A stretch of DNA of 64,000 bases from Gyrodactylus bullatarudis (Eukaryota; Platyhelminthes; Monogenea; Gyrodactylidea; Gyrodactylidae): positions 100,343-164,342 of the forward strand of contig SSNU01000162.1 of the NCBI GenBank assembly GCA_012064415.1. Reading direction: 5' to 3'. The notes under the pieces were generated by a model, which worked only from the letters and a program-made list of their open reading frames with translations, had not been told where the DNA came from and did not search any database. Position numbers and translations under genes: made by a program. The number at the start of each line of letters is the position of its first letter. The stretch's first letter is position 1. Shown in pieces: positions 37,701 through 45,653 of this stretch.

Positions 37701-39884
37701 AAATATAAGCGCAAAAATCATTCCAAAACATTCCTCAAAAGAATAACGGCAGTCTGTGAATATTTTCATATCCCGGTTTTGTTTTTACCTGTTACTATTT
37801 CCAAAAATTACTTTAGATAGAGGAACGAAGGGCTTATTTTTGAATAAATCTAGTTGACATGAAGATGAGAATTTATTAGTTTCACAAAAAGTTCCCACTA
37901 TAATGACAAATTTCTACCAACTTCCTTGGACAAATTCGAAATTCTTGTCTAATTTCGATCTAATCGTTTCAATTCTATGAAACCTATAAAAATTTCCAGA
38001 TCGAAAATTGAAAAAGTCGAAATTCAAAAGACAGCCAAATCTGGCTAGGTTGAATTATTTCGGAATTTTCTTCTCCTTCATTTTTTCATGGAACTCAAAA
38101 AAATATTTTGTTCCTGACTTTCCTGAGAAAATTCTTTTAATAAAAATATAAAATTCGCATCTATATAACAAAATAAATGTCTTGTAGAAATTTTTTCTGT
38201 GGCCAATTACAAAATGATCGATAATCCCATAGTTACATCAGAAATTGCACTGATTTTCTAGATGAGACAGAATGAGCTCTATCAAAATGACTTGTTCTAT
38301 TCAAAAAAAGCAATCCTTACCTTTTTTAATACTATATTAGATTCAACTTCCGTTCTTGATCTATGGTAAATCTCTTTTGATGAGACTTCATAGCTAAAAC
38401 TAAAATATGTAATAGACACACAGAGCTCTTCCAACTTCATATCAACCAACTTTTAGCAATTGTAGTCAAGTATATGTTTGGGTAAAACTGATTAGATACT
38501 TGGTAGATAAATGGATTCCAGAGAAATAATCATATTCAGAAATTGAAAAAAGGACTTGATTTATACACACCGAAAAGCGAATAGACTCTGTTTTTCGTCT
38601 CTAATTAGCTAACCAGACATTTATCAAGTTATATCATATTTCTAATCAAATTAGATGCGTTCTGGTTTCAGAAAAACAATAAATTCTTCCTAGAATTCAA
38701 CTTTAGATAAATGCTTAAAAATTCTATTTTCCTAACTACTCTCCAATATCAGAGAAATTAGATTCATCAACATTCCCTGTTTTTACAACTTCCATTCCTT
38801 AGGAATATTTATAAAATCAAAAGTCAAGTATGGAGAAAAATAAGAAATTCAAGATAAGAATTTAATTATTAAATTAAAAAATTTCAGTGTTGAAAAACTT
38901 TGAGTAGCTTTCTATTCTTCCTTATTAAACCTGATAGAAGAAGGTTAGAGTTCACTCAAAGGTGAATAACTTGCCTATAAATACGAGTTCTTAAAATGTA
39001 TAGATTTTTTGAAGTCGATAGAAATTCTTCAACCTTGTAATGACTATTTTCTAGCAATAAAAACTCTACAGCTTTAAAGAAACAAGGTGACAATTCCCTT
39101 TATTCTTTTTCCTAGGTGTAAATTATCAGATCAAAAGTAATTTTCAAAGGATTATTTTCTCTTAAATATTCTATTTTAACATAGCTCAAGTATCTCGAAA
39201 GTAGTTCATACTGATTATTGCAGAAGAGAGGAAAGAAAAATCACTCAAGTGTTTATCTCCTATATCCAAAATAAAAGTTTGAGGAGTTCTAATTTGTGCT
39301 ATTTCCTGAGCTTAGGATTTATACAACAAAAGAGAACTGTATTTAATTCTTCAATTGAAATTTTCATCATTTTCAATGGTCCTGGTGTATAGCAAGCATT
39401 CGAGTACTCAAATATTTCTTTAGATAATCCTTGAATCTAAACATAAGAAATTCTAAACTGTAGTAGTGTAAAAATGCTCGTTTTTGATGTCGAAGACCAA
39501 CTAAATCTTTTATTTATAAAACTGTCTTTTTGCTTTTGTTTTTTCCTTTTAGACTGATCTAAAAACACTATTATTTGAGGCTGGGGTGAACATTTTAAAA
39601 ACTAAAAATGCTTCTCCATTATGTCATTTATGTTTGAAAATCCTGAATTTTTCAAATCCCATCTCAATTCTCGATGAATTTTTTACTACGTAACCACTTA
39701 GCCTAGTATATTTATATAAAGATATGTTTACCTAAAAGTATTTGTGAATATGAAATAATGATTATTTTTTGAATAGCTTCGTTGGATATTCCATCAAATG
39801 TTCTTCTTGGACCTGCTCGGATGTCTACTCATCGACAGAGTTTTAATGTTCTTTTGTGGTTATGGCAAACTAAAGAGTATTTGA
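21692..39884 (+). CDS. ATP13A1: P5A-type ATPase (ATP13A1/Spf1 family), 13 exons
   Basis: Joining exons 21692-22766, 23113-23433, 23495-23615, 23676-24126, 24206-24446, 24504-24706, 28003-28135, 28200-28451, 28812-29008, 29077-29219, 29801-29888, 30324-30485 and 39777-39884 gives an uninterrupted 1164-codon frame, close to the usual 1,150-1,250 residues. Every junction is GT-AG and in phase. Family proteins sit in the ER membrane and are known to extract mislocalised or wrongly oriented membrane helices from the ER. Visible signatures are TGES (308-311, actuator), DKTGT (487-491, Asp487 phosphorylated), KGSPE (nucleotide domain), TGD (703-705) and GDGTND (834-839). Two extra N-terminal hydrophobic segments (about 27-46 and 53-76) are typical of P5A. 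The start context CAACAATGA is favourable. The identity rests on end-to-end similarity I recognise to animal ATP13A1. Confidence 0.95.
23113..23433 (+). CDS. ATP13A1: ATP13A1-like exon 2
   Basis: Phase 1 to phase 1, acceptor TTTTAG|CTCC, donor TTTG|GTGAGT. Encodes residues 359-465 with two hydrophobic helices around [11 protein letters not shown]. The substrate-pocket motif usually written PPELP in P5A ATPases reads PQELP here (444-448), followed by the conserved IELSLAVN. Confidence 0.95.
23495..23615 (+). CDS. ATP13A1: ATP13A1-like exon 3 (phosphorylation site)
   Basis: Acceptor TTTTAG|CAAT, donor TTGCC|GTGAGT. Encodes [20 protein letters not shown] and the rest of the DKTGTLT phosphorylation loop. 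Preceded by a 61-bp intron and followed by a 60-bp intron. Confidence 0.95.
23676..24126 (+). CDS. ATP13A1: ATP13A1-like exon 4 (nucleotide-binding domain)
   Basis: Acceptor CTTACAG|GGAT, donor AATCAA|GTAATT. Encodes about 150 residues including GDPLEKSVL, the [10 protein letters not shown] block, KGSPE and [16 protein letters not shown], all in the expected order for the N domain. Confidence 0.95.
24206..24446 (+). CDS. ATP13A1: ATP13A1-like exon 5 (P domain)
   Basis: Phase 0 start, acceptor ATTTTAG|ATTAGG, donor GTCTG|GTATGT. Encodes [18 protein letters not shown] and [13 protein letters not shown]; the TGD triplet is residues 703-705. Confidence 0.95.
24504..24706 (+). CDS. ATP13A1: ATP13A1-like exon 6
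   Basis: Acceptor TTTGTAG|GTGAAG, donor CCTATG|GTGAGT. Encodes [11 protein letters not shown] and [14 protein letters not shown], matching the family's W-R/K-SID and LTG blocks. Followed by the 3.3-kb intron with a mariner relic. Confidence 0.93.
26520..26995 (-). pseudogene. Mariner transposase relic
   Basis: The - strand holds, in scattered frames and in the right order, HIVMKDEK (first catalytic Asp, next codon TGA where Trp is expected), [19 protein letters not shown] (remnant of the DNARPH block), [12 protein letters not shown] (for SPDLAPSDYHLF) and [16 protein letters not shown] before a stop at 26522-26520. This is the usual C-terminal half of a mariner-family transposase with internal deletions, frameshifts and stops. 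No inverted ends were found. It lies antisense in intron 6. Confidence 0.85.
27131..27560. repeat. Dispersed A+T-rich repeat copy
   Basis: Matches the reverse complement of about 46480-46845, and in part 47640-47830. Shared words include AAATATGCTGAATC, GATGATGGGGTGATC (complement) and TGATCAAAAGTTGAC. Confidence 0.6.
28003..28135 (+). CDS. ATP13A1: ATP13A1-like exon 7 (hinge GDGTND)
   Basis: Acceptor CGATTTTAG|ACTCGT, donor ATGTCG|GTGAGT. Encodes [16 protein letters not shown] and [14 protein letters not shown]; Asp835 and Asp839 are the conserved Mg/phosphate-loop acidic residues. Confidence 0.95.
28200..28451 (+). CDS. ATP13A1: ATP13A1-like exon 8
   Basis: Acceptor TTATTAG|GCATC, donor GGTG|GTAAGT. 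Starts GISIINSS, follows with a low-conservation charged linker ([15 protein letters not shown]), then [14 protein letters not shown], conserved in P5A. In human ATP13A1 this position also holds a basic, variable insert. Confidence 0.93.
28812..29008 (+). CDS. ATP13A1: ATP13A1-like exon 9 (membrane helices)
   Basis: Acceptor TTTCAG|TTTG, donor TCAAAG|GTATGC. Encodes [20 protein letters not shown] and LFISRSK; the [15 protein letters not shown] block is a hallmark of the family. Confidence 0.95.
29077..29219 (+). CDS. ATP13A1: ATP13A1-like exon 10
   Basis: Phase 0 start, acceptor CCCTAG|CCTTTG, donor AAATT|GTAAGT. Encodes [19 protein letters not shown] then a hydrophobic helix ([12 protein letters not shown]), matching the P-L-x-x-LSxERPLPNIFN block of ATP13A1. 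Confidence 0.95.
29801..29888 (+). CDS. ATP13A1: ATP13A1-like exon 11
   Basis: Acceptor TTTCTAG|AAAAGA, donor TACAG|GTAACT. Only 88 nt, encoding [19 protein letters not shown] and VYMISTALQ, equivalent to human FVDLYKEFEPSLVNSTVYI. Confidence 0.93.
30324..30485 (+). CDS. ATP13A1: ATP13A1-like exon 12
   Basis: Acceptor TCTCAAG|GCCACA, donor AATGAA|GTAAGT, phase 0 at both ends. Encodes [20 protein letters not shown] and a hydrophobic helix ending LLILDNE. NYKGxPFM-S-xENKPL is strongly conserved in the family. An in-frame stop soon after the donor confirms splicing is needed. Confidence 0.93.
32420..32571. mobile_element. Short foldback element (152 bp)
   Basis: Left arm ACACCGGCTAGATATA then TGATAAAATGCAATC; the right arm read inward is ACACCAGCTAGATATA then TGATAAAACGCAATC. 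Pairing covers about 50 bp with small loops. No coding, superfamily unknown. The + strand open frame here is incidental. Confidence 0.55.
33037..33157. mobile_element. Short inverted-repeat element (121 bp)
   Basis: Left TTGGTAAAGAAGAAAGAGAT, right read inward TTCGGTAAAGAAGAGAGAGA, about 27 bp with mismatches, separated by about 66 bp. A MITE or a structured spacer. Confidence 0.45.
34075..34216 (-). mobile_element. tRNA-headed SINE with hammerhead ribozyme
   Basis: On the - strand a tRNA-like head comes first: an A-box-like TTATCGGAGTGTTG near 34205-34185, then a perfect B box GGTTCGAATCC at 34154-34144. A hammerhead motif follows about 8 nt later, and then a short A+T-rich tail. The total is only about 140 bp. 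tRNA heads give internal Pol III promoters to SINEs. Linking one directly to a hammerhead is reminiscent of the schistosome Sm-alpha elements and metazoan retrozymes. Confidence 0.75.
34093..34135 (-). ncRNA. Hammerhead ribozyme, one core base changed
   Basis: Stem I is six perfect pairs, GATGTA (34135-34130) with TACATC (34098-34093). The core reads CTGACAA (34129-34123) where CTGANGA is required, so G8 is A, which should abolish cleavage. Stem II is GTCT-TAATAA-GGAC with one U-G pair. GAAA (34108-34105) and a minimal stem III ending at T34100 and C34099 follow. All other elements are intact. Confidence 0.75.
34486..35184. mobile_element. Foldback MITE with TA target site (699 bp)
   Basis: Flanked by TA (34484-34485 and 35185-35186). 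Ends read inward: CAATGATTCTGGAAACTTAT and CAGTGATTCTGGAAACTTAT. The arms run about 100-120 bp; the left arm carries extra tandem copies of the GAGTCTGCAGACTCCCTGAA-like word. TA duplication and CAGTG ends suggest the Tc1/mariner superfamily. A 143-bp relative lies at 51670-51812. Confidence 0.7.
35455..35610. repeat. Pair of PLE ends in inverted orientation
   Basis: Positions 35460-35500 (- strand) and 35545-35590 (+ strand) both match the PLE end at 55-100: CACTACTGAT(G)A, then CTTTTGAGAAATGTA on the left and CTTTGAGAAATTTA on the right. The left copy keeps CTGATGA and GAAA with a weak stem III; the right copy has CTGATAC. They are tail to tail about 50 bp apart, the same architecture as 2374-2838. 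Confidence 0.6.
36661..37104. mobile_element. MITE with TAGAGATGTAA ends (444 bp)
   Basis: Left TAGAGATGTAATAAATTTTT, right read inward TAGAGATGTAACGAATTTTA. Interior word CCGCTAGATTTTCAATGAA is shared with 19946-20049. No coding. Confidence 0.6.
37850..38456. repeat. Probable complete copy of the TTGACATGAAGATG family
   Basis: Starts CTAGTTGACATGAAGATGAG and ends with the inverse motif (read inward CTAAAAGTTGGTTGATATGA). Both end motifs occur singly at many other places in the window. A 607-bp element with imperfect inverted ends is the simplest reading. Confidence 0.4.
38490..38527 (+). repeat. 38-bp direct repeat, identical to 45915-45952
   Basis: GATTAGATACTTGGTAGATA and the following 18 bases are identical at both sites, 7.4 kb apart. 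It has no symmetry and no known function. Confidence 0.6.
39777..39884 (+). CDS. ATP13A1: ATP13A1-like exon 13 (last)
   Basis: Acceptor TTTTGAATAG|CTTCGT. Encodes 35 residues including [20 protein letters not shown] and GYGKLKSI before TGA (39882-39884). It matches the end of ATP13A1 (human ...LLLDFCLALLADRVLQFFLG...KLK). Direct joining to exon 12 keeps the frame; the splice site is about two residues short of the human protein. Confidence 0.88.
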   Translation, partial: LRWIFHQMFFLDLLGCLLIDRVLMFFCGYGKLKSI

Positions 39885-39910
39885 GGTAAAATAACCAGTC
39901 AATACTCTTT

Positions 39911-39916
39911 AATAAA
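39911..39916 (+). terminator. Candidate polyadenylation signal
   Basis: AATAAA 27 bp after the ATP13A1-like stop codon. Such words are frequent in this composition, so position is the main support. Confidence 0.4.
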
Positions 39917-40980
39917 GAGTCTTTATGGAGTTACCATAAATCAGGGATAACTTTAAAATTAAATTATAAAAAAATCTATTTCTTCAATACAATGCAATTA
40001 TCTATTGGTATTATATGAAATAAACTGTTTTTTAATATCTTTTCCTCTTATTCGCATCTTGAGATAAAAGTATCATAGTTTTTCAGTTTTAGCTAATTAT
40101 TTTGAACGTTTTTAAATCTACGTTTTAGACATTTTTAATAAAAATATGTCTTTAGAGAGAATTAAGAACGCTCTGAAATTTTGCCTGCCTCATACCAAAT
40201 GTATTTATTAAATTCTATCTAGATCTTATAAATATTATTTAGGAGTCATAAATTAGAAAAATTCATTCAAAGATTAGAATGGCTGTATAAGTTAGACGAA
40301 ATATACGTGATTTTTGATTTTGAAAATTCTCTTATCTCATTACAGATTTTAATGAGAAAGCATCATATACACATATTCCTTTTAAGAGAAAATAATAAAC
40401 TTTAGAATGTTTTTAGAAGAATGACTCTTGCCATTGAATTCATTCAAGATTCCTATCTGTTGAGTTCTTTTTGAGATTAGGAAAAATTATTCATTATCCT
40501 GAATAAAATCTCTCTAGTTGATTCTAAACAAGAATAGATATTTCTTTTATAACTGTTTTTTCATTCTAAAATCCTAAAAGCGTAAGTAATTCTCAGTAAG
40601 CATTCGCAAAGAACCGATATCTTAGCATCTTTCAACTATGTTAGAGATGCGCGAAGACTCTGAAAAAAGTTTGGCGCGACTACTCAAGTATAGAACTTAA
40701 CCAGGCACTACTATGTGTATCTTACAGATTATGTTTGTAGGCAATTAGTTACAGCGAAAATTTTTTTATAAATTTTGCATTTGTGTCAAATTCCCATTTT
40801 CTTCAAGCATTAAGTGAGAGAAATTATTGATTTGGAAAGATTTTTCTTCAAATGGTAAGAGTAGACCACTAAAACTGGATTTCAGAAAATCTTGATCAAT
40901 TCTGAATTCTTGATAAAAAATACTGAGATATCTGAAAAATTCATAGATTCCAAAATACGCCTAAAAAATAAGGAGACATT
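39917..40980. other. A+T-rich spacer, nothing recognised
   Basis: No gene supported. A block at about 39605-39650, just upstream inside intron 12, recurs at 47224-47265 (AAAATGCTTCTCCATTATGT). Confidence 0.4.
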
Positions 40981-41345
40981 TCAAATTTCAAATGCTGGCA
41001 CGATTACAATTTTAAAACTTTTCGTAGTAAATGTTTGCTGATTTCAAGGTTTGAGAGGAATCAAATGTTATTTTTCCAGATCACAAATAGAGAAATGGTC
41101 GTAGAGGTTTTAGGACACCTCATTCACGTGCAAAAGCCTACTTACTGTTTTTACTGCTTGTATTTTGATCAGTTCAAATTGACGGTTTTGTTTCAAAAAA
41201 AAAGATGATCTTTCCTTTTTCTATTGGTGATTTGGAAAAATAATTTGAATTCTTTCACACCTTGAAATAAACTTAATTTTTCAATTAAAGTTTTAAAAAA
41301 TGTAAAATTCGCGCCAGCTTGAAATGTGTCCAATTTTTTCCCAGA
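40981..41345. repeat. Foldback repeat, about 120-bp arms
   Basis: Positions 40981-41100 (+) resemble the complement of 41205-41345 (shared blocks: TGATTTCAAGG or its relative TTTATTTCAAGGTG, and CCAGATCAC or CCAAATCAC). The complement of 41110-41345 also matches 57415-57660, including CACGTGAATGAGGTGTCCT. The apparent frame 41193-41384 is inside the repeat and is not a gene. Confidence 0.6.
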
Positions 41346-42380
41346 GCAATGTCTCCAACCTCTCCCCCATTGCACTAGATTCAATATGAATATGGAAGGT
41401 CCCCAATTAATATTATAATCAGTATTTATATGTTAACCGGGGTAGAGTCTGAAATACAACTTTTATCACTCAAATTTACGCTTGTTGTTCTCTAAACCTT
41501 CCAGATGAGTTTAGAACCTAACTCAAATATTCTTGATGAAGTTCGAAAATATTATCGTTCAAAAATGTTTTTCTTCGTATCTTCTTTCTTTAATCATTTT
41601 GAAACAGTTTCCAAAAATTCTTAAGAAAATTTTTGAATTCCCAAATGTTAATATTAATCCGAAAATATTCTTAGTCTCATGTCTTTACTAAAACACGAAT
41701 TTTTTTCTACATAAAATTCATTAGTTTTAATGAGTTCTTTTGAAACATGAATCCATTATTCCAAATTAATGATCTATATTTTGATAAACTTCAAAAAATG
41801 AAAATTTGAAATATTTTTCGAAAGAGTGAACTGAATTAATCCAATTCTTATTCCCTTATGTATTTTAATAAATATAATTTTTTAAATTTTAAATGTCTCT
41901 ATTGAAATTATTTTCAAATCAAAAATAAAATGACTATTTTATTCATGTCAATAGCACTGAACTCAACTAAGAGCTCGTAGAAATATTAAATCTTTAAGTA
42001 AATTTAGTTTAAATAGAAACCTGAAATTCTTCACTCCAACTTAAGAATTAGCTAGACTAATGAACATACCATGAGGAAATATATAAAAGTTCCAGTGTGA
42101 TCTTTAACAAAAATGTCACCCTATTTACTCTATTTTCATGATTTTTTCTGAGAGACAATAATAGATAACATGATTATTTAAAAAATGTGTCTGAAATTAG
42201 CATTTAATTTTTCAAATATTCGCACTCCTTTTCAAAATCGATTCAATATCTTTTCGGCAGAATAAGTTTCATTATCCGGTGAAATTTTTATGAAAATGAT
42301 GATCAATGTTGATCAAAACATGAATCTACCTGAAGTTTTGGTGTTCTATAACTTTTATAACATAGGCATTCGCAATTTAT
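41346..42380. other. A+T-rich spacer, nothing recognised
   Basis: No gene or element boundary seen. Confidence 0.4.
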
Positions 42381-42560
42381 GGTTAAATTAGAGAACAGTT
42401 CCCCCTCTTATTTATCTCCAAGTTCACTTGGAATCGTGTAGGTCTTTTCATTATCGATGACATAAAAACTCACCGCATTGATGTTAAAAAGCCCTTAGTC
42501 TCTTTGTCATTCAGAAAAATTACTGGAAAACAAGAGGAGGGCGAATGTTCTATAGATTAG
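42381..42560 (+). mobile_element. Internally deleted derivative of the adjacent piggyBac element
   Basis: Positions 42381-42460 match the complement of 45575-45653 (GGTTAAATTAGAGAACAGTT and onward). Positions 42485-42560 match the complement of 43865-43940 (AAAAAGCCCTTAGTCTCTTT and TTCTATAGATTAG). So both outer ends of the piggyBac copy at 43865-45653 are present and the transposase is gone. This 180-bp copy is oriented opposite to the coding copy, about 1.3 kb from it. Confidence 0.7.
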
Positions 42561-43864
42561 GCCTATTTATTTTTAGCTGTTTGAGAACTTTTCGTAATGA
42601 GTAATATAAGAAAATCATTAGAATGTTCTTTTTTAAATTTTTGACAAAATCTTTAAAGCTGGTGAATTCAACTCAAAGTTCAAAAAAGGTGCAATTCATT
42701 TCTCTCGACAATTCAGGTATGCATGAATAAATTTTGAAAAAGGTACAAGAATATTAAAAAATAGAACAAATAGATTGGATAAAAATGTTCTACAAAATTC
42801 ATTTTCAATCTCCTTCTACTGCATTATATTCTTTTTCAAATTTTTTCCCATCGAAAATATCCTGTCGCTTTCAAGCAACCAGTATTTTCTGATGTTTTAA
42901 AAAGAGATCAATCGATCTAAAAAATATCTCAAATGAAAGATCATATAAAATAACATATACTAGATACAATTTTCGACGAAATTATCTTATAATATCCTTG
43001 CAGTACGAGCCCAAAAATCAATGTATTTTTAATATATTTTTTATGTCTAAACGGGTGAATGAAATAAAATTTAGACCGGACCAATGAAATCTACGATAAA
43101 AATAGGTATATTATTATATATTTGTTCGTGTATTTCGCACTCCTCGCCCTGGAATCAAATGTTCACTGAGTTTTGGAACCGGCTGTACCTATGATTTTAT
43201 TTAAAATTCAGTCAGCCTTGAGATGGCATTACCCGAGACTAATAAAATCAGAATTGTTGTATTCATGCAAATTGAGAGAAATTACATTTTTAACGATTCT
43301 AAAAACGATTCAATACAGATCTACAAATCAATTCTACAACTTTACTGGAAGATATAATGATAATTCAAGTTAAGACCATAAAAATAAAACATAGGAAGAT
43401 TCCAAAAATTTACAAATCGCCAAAATTTCACTTCAGGTATAAGCAAAAAATAATTATTGAATTCAAATCTTAAAACCATGAAAATAAAACATACAAAAAC
43501 GTTTTTTATTTGGAAATTTTTGCAATTTTGTTAATCTAATTACTGAGAGACATTTTGGAGCGCAATTTGGTGCGATGATGTCGAATATACGCTTAAGAAT
43601 ATATTTTATCATATCAAATAATAATCTAAAATTTATACTTTAAGATGAAAGTAAATATAAACATTATGATACATTTCAAAGCATTGAAGAGTTTATTACA
43701 CTGGATTCGGGCAATAAATATCACCTTCAAAGGTTTACTCTTTTTACTAAATGTCAAACCACCCTCAATTAATTTTTAAGTGCTAACTTAAGTGATTTCA
43801 CTCAATAACTTTTCAAAATAAAGTTTAGTTTGATAATTTTCTCTAAATGCTATGAAATATTAGT
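42561..43864. other. Spacer between the two piggyBac-derived copies
   Basis: Contains a repeat block 43480-43580 homologous to the sequence flanking the MITE at 58272 (the empty site). The open frame 43173-43373 shows no known domain. Confidence 0.45.
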
Positions 43865-45653
43865 CTAATCTATAGAATATTTGCCCCCTCTTGTTTTGCA
43901 ATAATTTTTCTGATTGACAAAGAGACTAAGGGCTTTTTTAGCCCTTAAAGTCCCAAGCGATCAATTTTCATCGAAAAAATTTGAAAATAACTTCACTGAG
44001 CAATTTGAGCATGCTAAATTCAACGGTGTAAAAATTATTTCTCTAACTTTATCCATAATCCAGTCACCAATATGTGATAATAATAACCCAATGGGTTCCT
44101 TGGGTCTATTTCTACTTATAAGCGACCATAGTATTAACAAAGTATAAATTTATTTGTGGAAATTTTTAAAACAATTTCTTTCTCTATTAAAACATAGATT
44201 CACAAGGCATTTTTCACAGTAAAAAGAACAATGTGACCGGCATAGTTGGCATCTTTTTCTTTCACCAAACTGGATCCAATGATTCACACCATCTCGACGT
44301 ACATCGTCGATAGGGACCATGATTCTATGTCTCTTTGTGGGCGGTTCTTGAAATGAAGTTTCTAAATTAGCTGATGGTCTTCCTCTTTTCCGCTTTTCGA
44401 AATTTCTTTGTAATAAATCGTTGCAGAGGAGCTGAATGAATCTTCTTCTTCTCACTATGTCCTTCTTCGGTACTTCCTGTACCTTGCATCTTTCTCTATA
44501 GACTATGTAAGCATTTACACTGGATGAAACTAGAATTTGCCAGAGAATGTAAAGGTACCAATGTTTTGACTTGTAAGAAGGTCTATATCTTGAAACCAAA
44601 GAATCATGAAGATCGACTCCTCCCATGTAACGGTTATATACGGATACGAAATTGGGTCTTTGAACCTTGAGCATTTGTTTTTTTGATTTATCATAACGTT
44701 CAACAATATTATAAGGTTCGGAGCTCACAAATGTAGAGATAAGATGTACTGGTCTCTTGTCGAACCATTTGGATATCATTATGCTGTATTGGCTAGCTAC
44801 AATTTCATCAATCCGAGTTTTTGAATTCTTCAAAACTTTGTCCTCGCGTAGTTTTATCTTCGGAAGTCGGTTTTTTCTTATTGTTCCGAGAAGATGATAA
44901 CCTCTATCCAGGAGCTGTATTGCTAAAGGAATACTGGTAAACAGATTATCTGCGTAAATCTTGAAATTTTTATGTTCAGGCAAAATTTTGATTAGATTGA
45001 GAACAACATCTCCATGGACTCCAAACTTTGACTTGGTTTCCTTGGTAATTGCTCCTTGATAGAATTCAAAATTGTAGAGATAACCTGATTCCCCGCAAAG
45101 AGCCCAAACCTTGATTCCCCAGGGATTTGGCTTTCCACGAATGTATTGTCTGACTGGAGATTTATTACCTTGATAAATAGATAAGGTAATTATTTTATTC
45201 AATTGATAAAAGTTATCTAAAAGCTCACCTCTGAAGGGAATCATAATTTCATCGACTGAATTATTTTCCTCTGGAGTTTTTCTTTGACATTGAGTATTGA
45301 ATAAATCTATCCACTTACGAATTTTCCAGTATTTATCCCTTTTTTCTTGATCAGAAACTTCATTGTTGTCAACAAAGTGAAGATTTGACACGATCTTTTG
45401 GTAGCGGTTTCTTGACATAACGTTTGAAACTTTTTCGATATTCGTCTCTGACTCCCAATACATTCTTACGGCAGGAAGTTTGACTAGTCCCATAAATAAA
45501 TGCATGCCGAGGATCTTGTAAATTTCATTAATAGAAATATTAGCTGAAATTCCAGATTTTTGAACCGAGTAAATGTTTGATTGTTCTTAAACATCGATGA
45601 AATGAAAACGAATCCCTTGCGGTGAGAGGGTGCAACTGTTCTCTAATTTAACC
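43865..45653 (-). mobile_element. piggyBac-superfamily DNA transposon copy (about 1.8 kb)
   Basis: Outer limits are set by where similarity to the 42381-42560 derivative stops. The ends read inward are AGAGAACAGTTGCACCCTCT and ATAGAATATTTGCCCCCTCT, an imperfect inverted pair of about 20 bp. TTAA lies at the 5' end (in GGTTAAATTAG), but a clear TTAA at the 3' end was not seen. A hairpin AAGGGCT-TTTTT-AGCCCTT (43928-43946) follows the coding frame. Confidence 0.65.
44150..45505 (-). CDS. piggyBac-type transposase, catalytic domain intact, N-terminus missing
   Basis: A 451-codon frame. The DDE domain has its acidic residues in family context: D85 in NSVDEIMIPFRGE, D186 in IYADNLFTSIPLA, and D298 with D301 in NRYMGGVDLHDS. 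In canonical piggyBac the first is at residue 268, so the usual acidic N-terminal region is largely absent. Upstream the frame stays open and conserved-looking (INEIYKILG) to a TAA at 45589-45587, with no other ATG. The C-terminus has a basic stretch (FEKRKRGRP) and a zinc-binding Cys-rich domain (CQLCRSHCSFYCEKCLVNLC, ending CFKNFH). No internal stops or frameshifts, suggesting recent activity or constraint. The missing N-terminus probably makes this copy defective; a spliced 5' exon is an alternative. Confidence 0.9.
   Translation of the reverse strand: MHLFMGLVKLPAVRMYWESETNIEKVSNVMSRNRYQKIVSNLHFVDNNEVSDQEKRDKYWKIRKWIDLFNTQCQRKTPEENNSVDEIMIPFRGELLDNFYQLNKIITLSIYQGNKSPVRQYIRGKPNPWGIKVWALCGESGYLYNFEFYQGAITKETKSKFGVHGDVVLNLIKILPEHKNFKIYADNLFTSIPLAIQLLDRGYHLLGTIRKNRLPKIKLREDKVLKNSKTRIDEIVASQYSIMISKWFDKRPVHLISTFVSSEPYNIVERYDKSKKQMLKVQRPNFVSVYNRYMGGVDLHDSLVSRYRPSYKSKHWYLYILWQILVSSSVNAYIVYRERCKVQEVPKKDIVRRRRFIQLLCNDLLQRNFEKRKRGRPSANLETSFQEPPTKRHRIMVPIDDVRRDGVNHWIQFGERKRCQLCRSHCSFYCEKCLVNLCFNRERNCFKNFHK

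Larger units (their letters stand above)
30486..39776 (+). other. Intron 12 of the ATP13A1-like gene (9,291 bp)
   Basis: Longest intron, about half of the gene span. It holds the inverted-repeat elements at 32420, 33037, 34486, 36661 and 37850, the tRNA-hammerhead SINE at 34075 and PLE ends at 35455. The stretches 30486-32419, 35610-36660 and 38530-39776 show nothing further except a short G run at 32061-32070. A very small extra exon within it cannot be excluded. Confidence 0.8.

Noticed and set aside
15422..38456. Helitron ends (repeat motif ending ACTAG)
   Set aside because: No 3' hairpin, no 5' TC end and no constant A/T insertion context at the copies.
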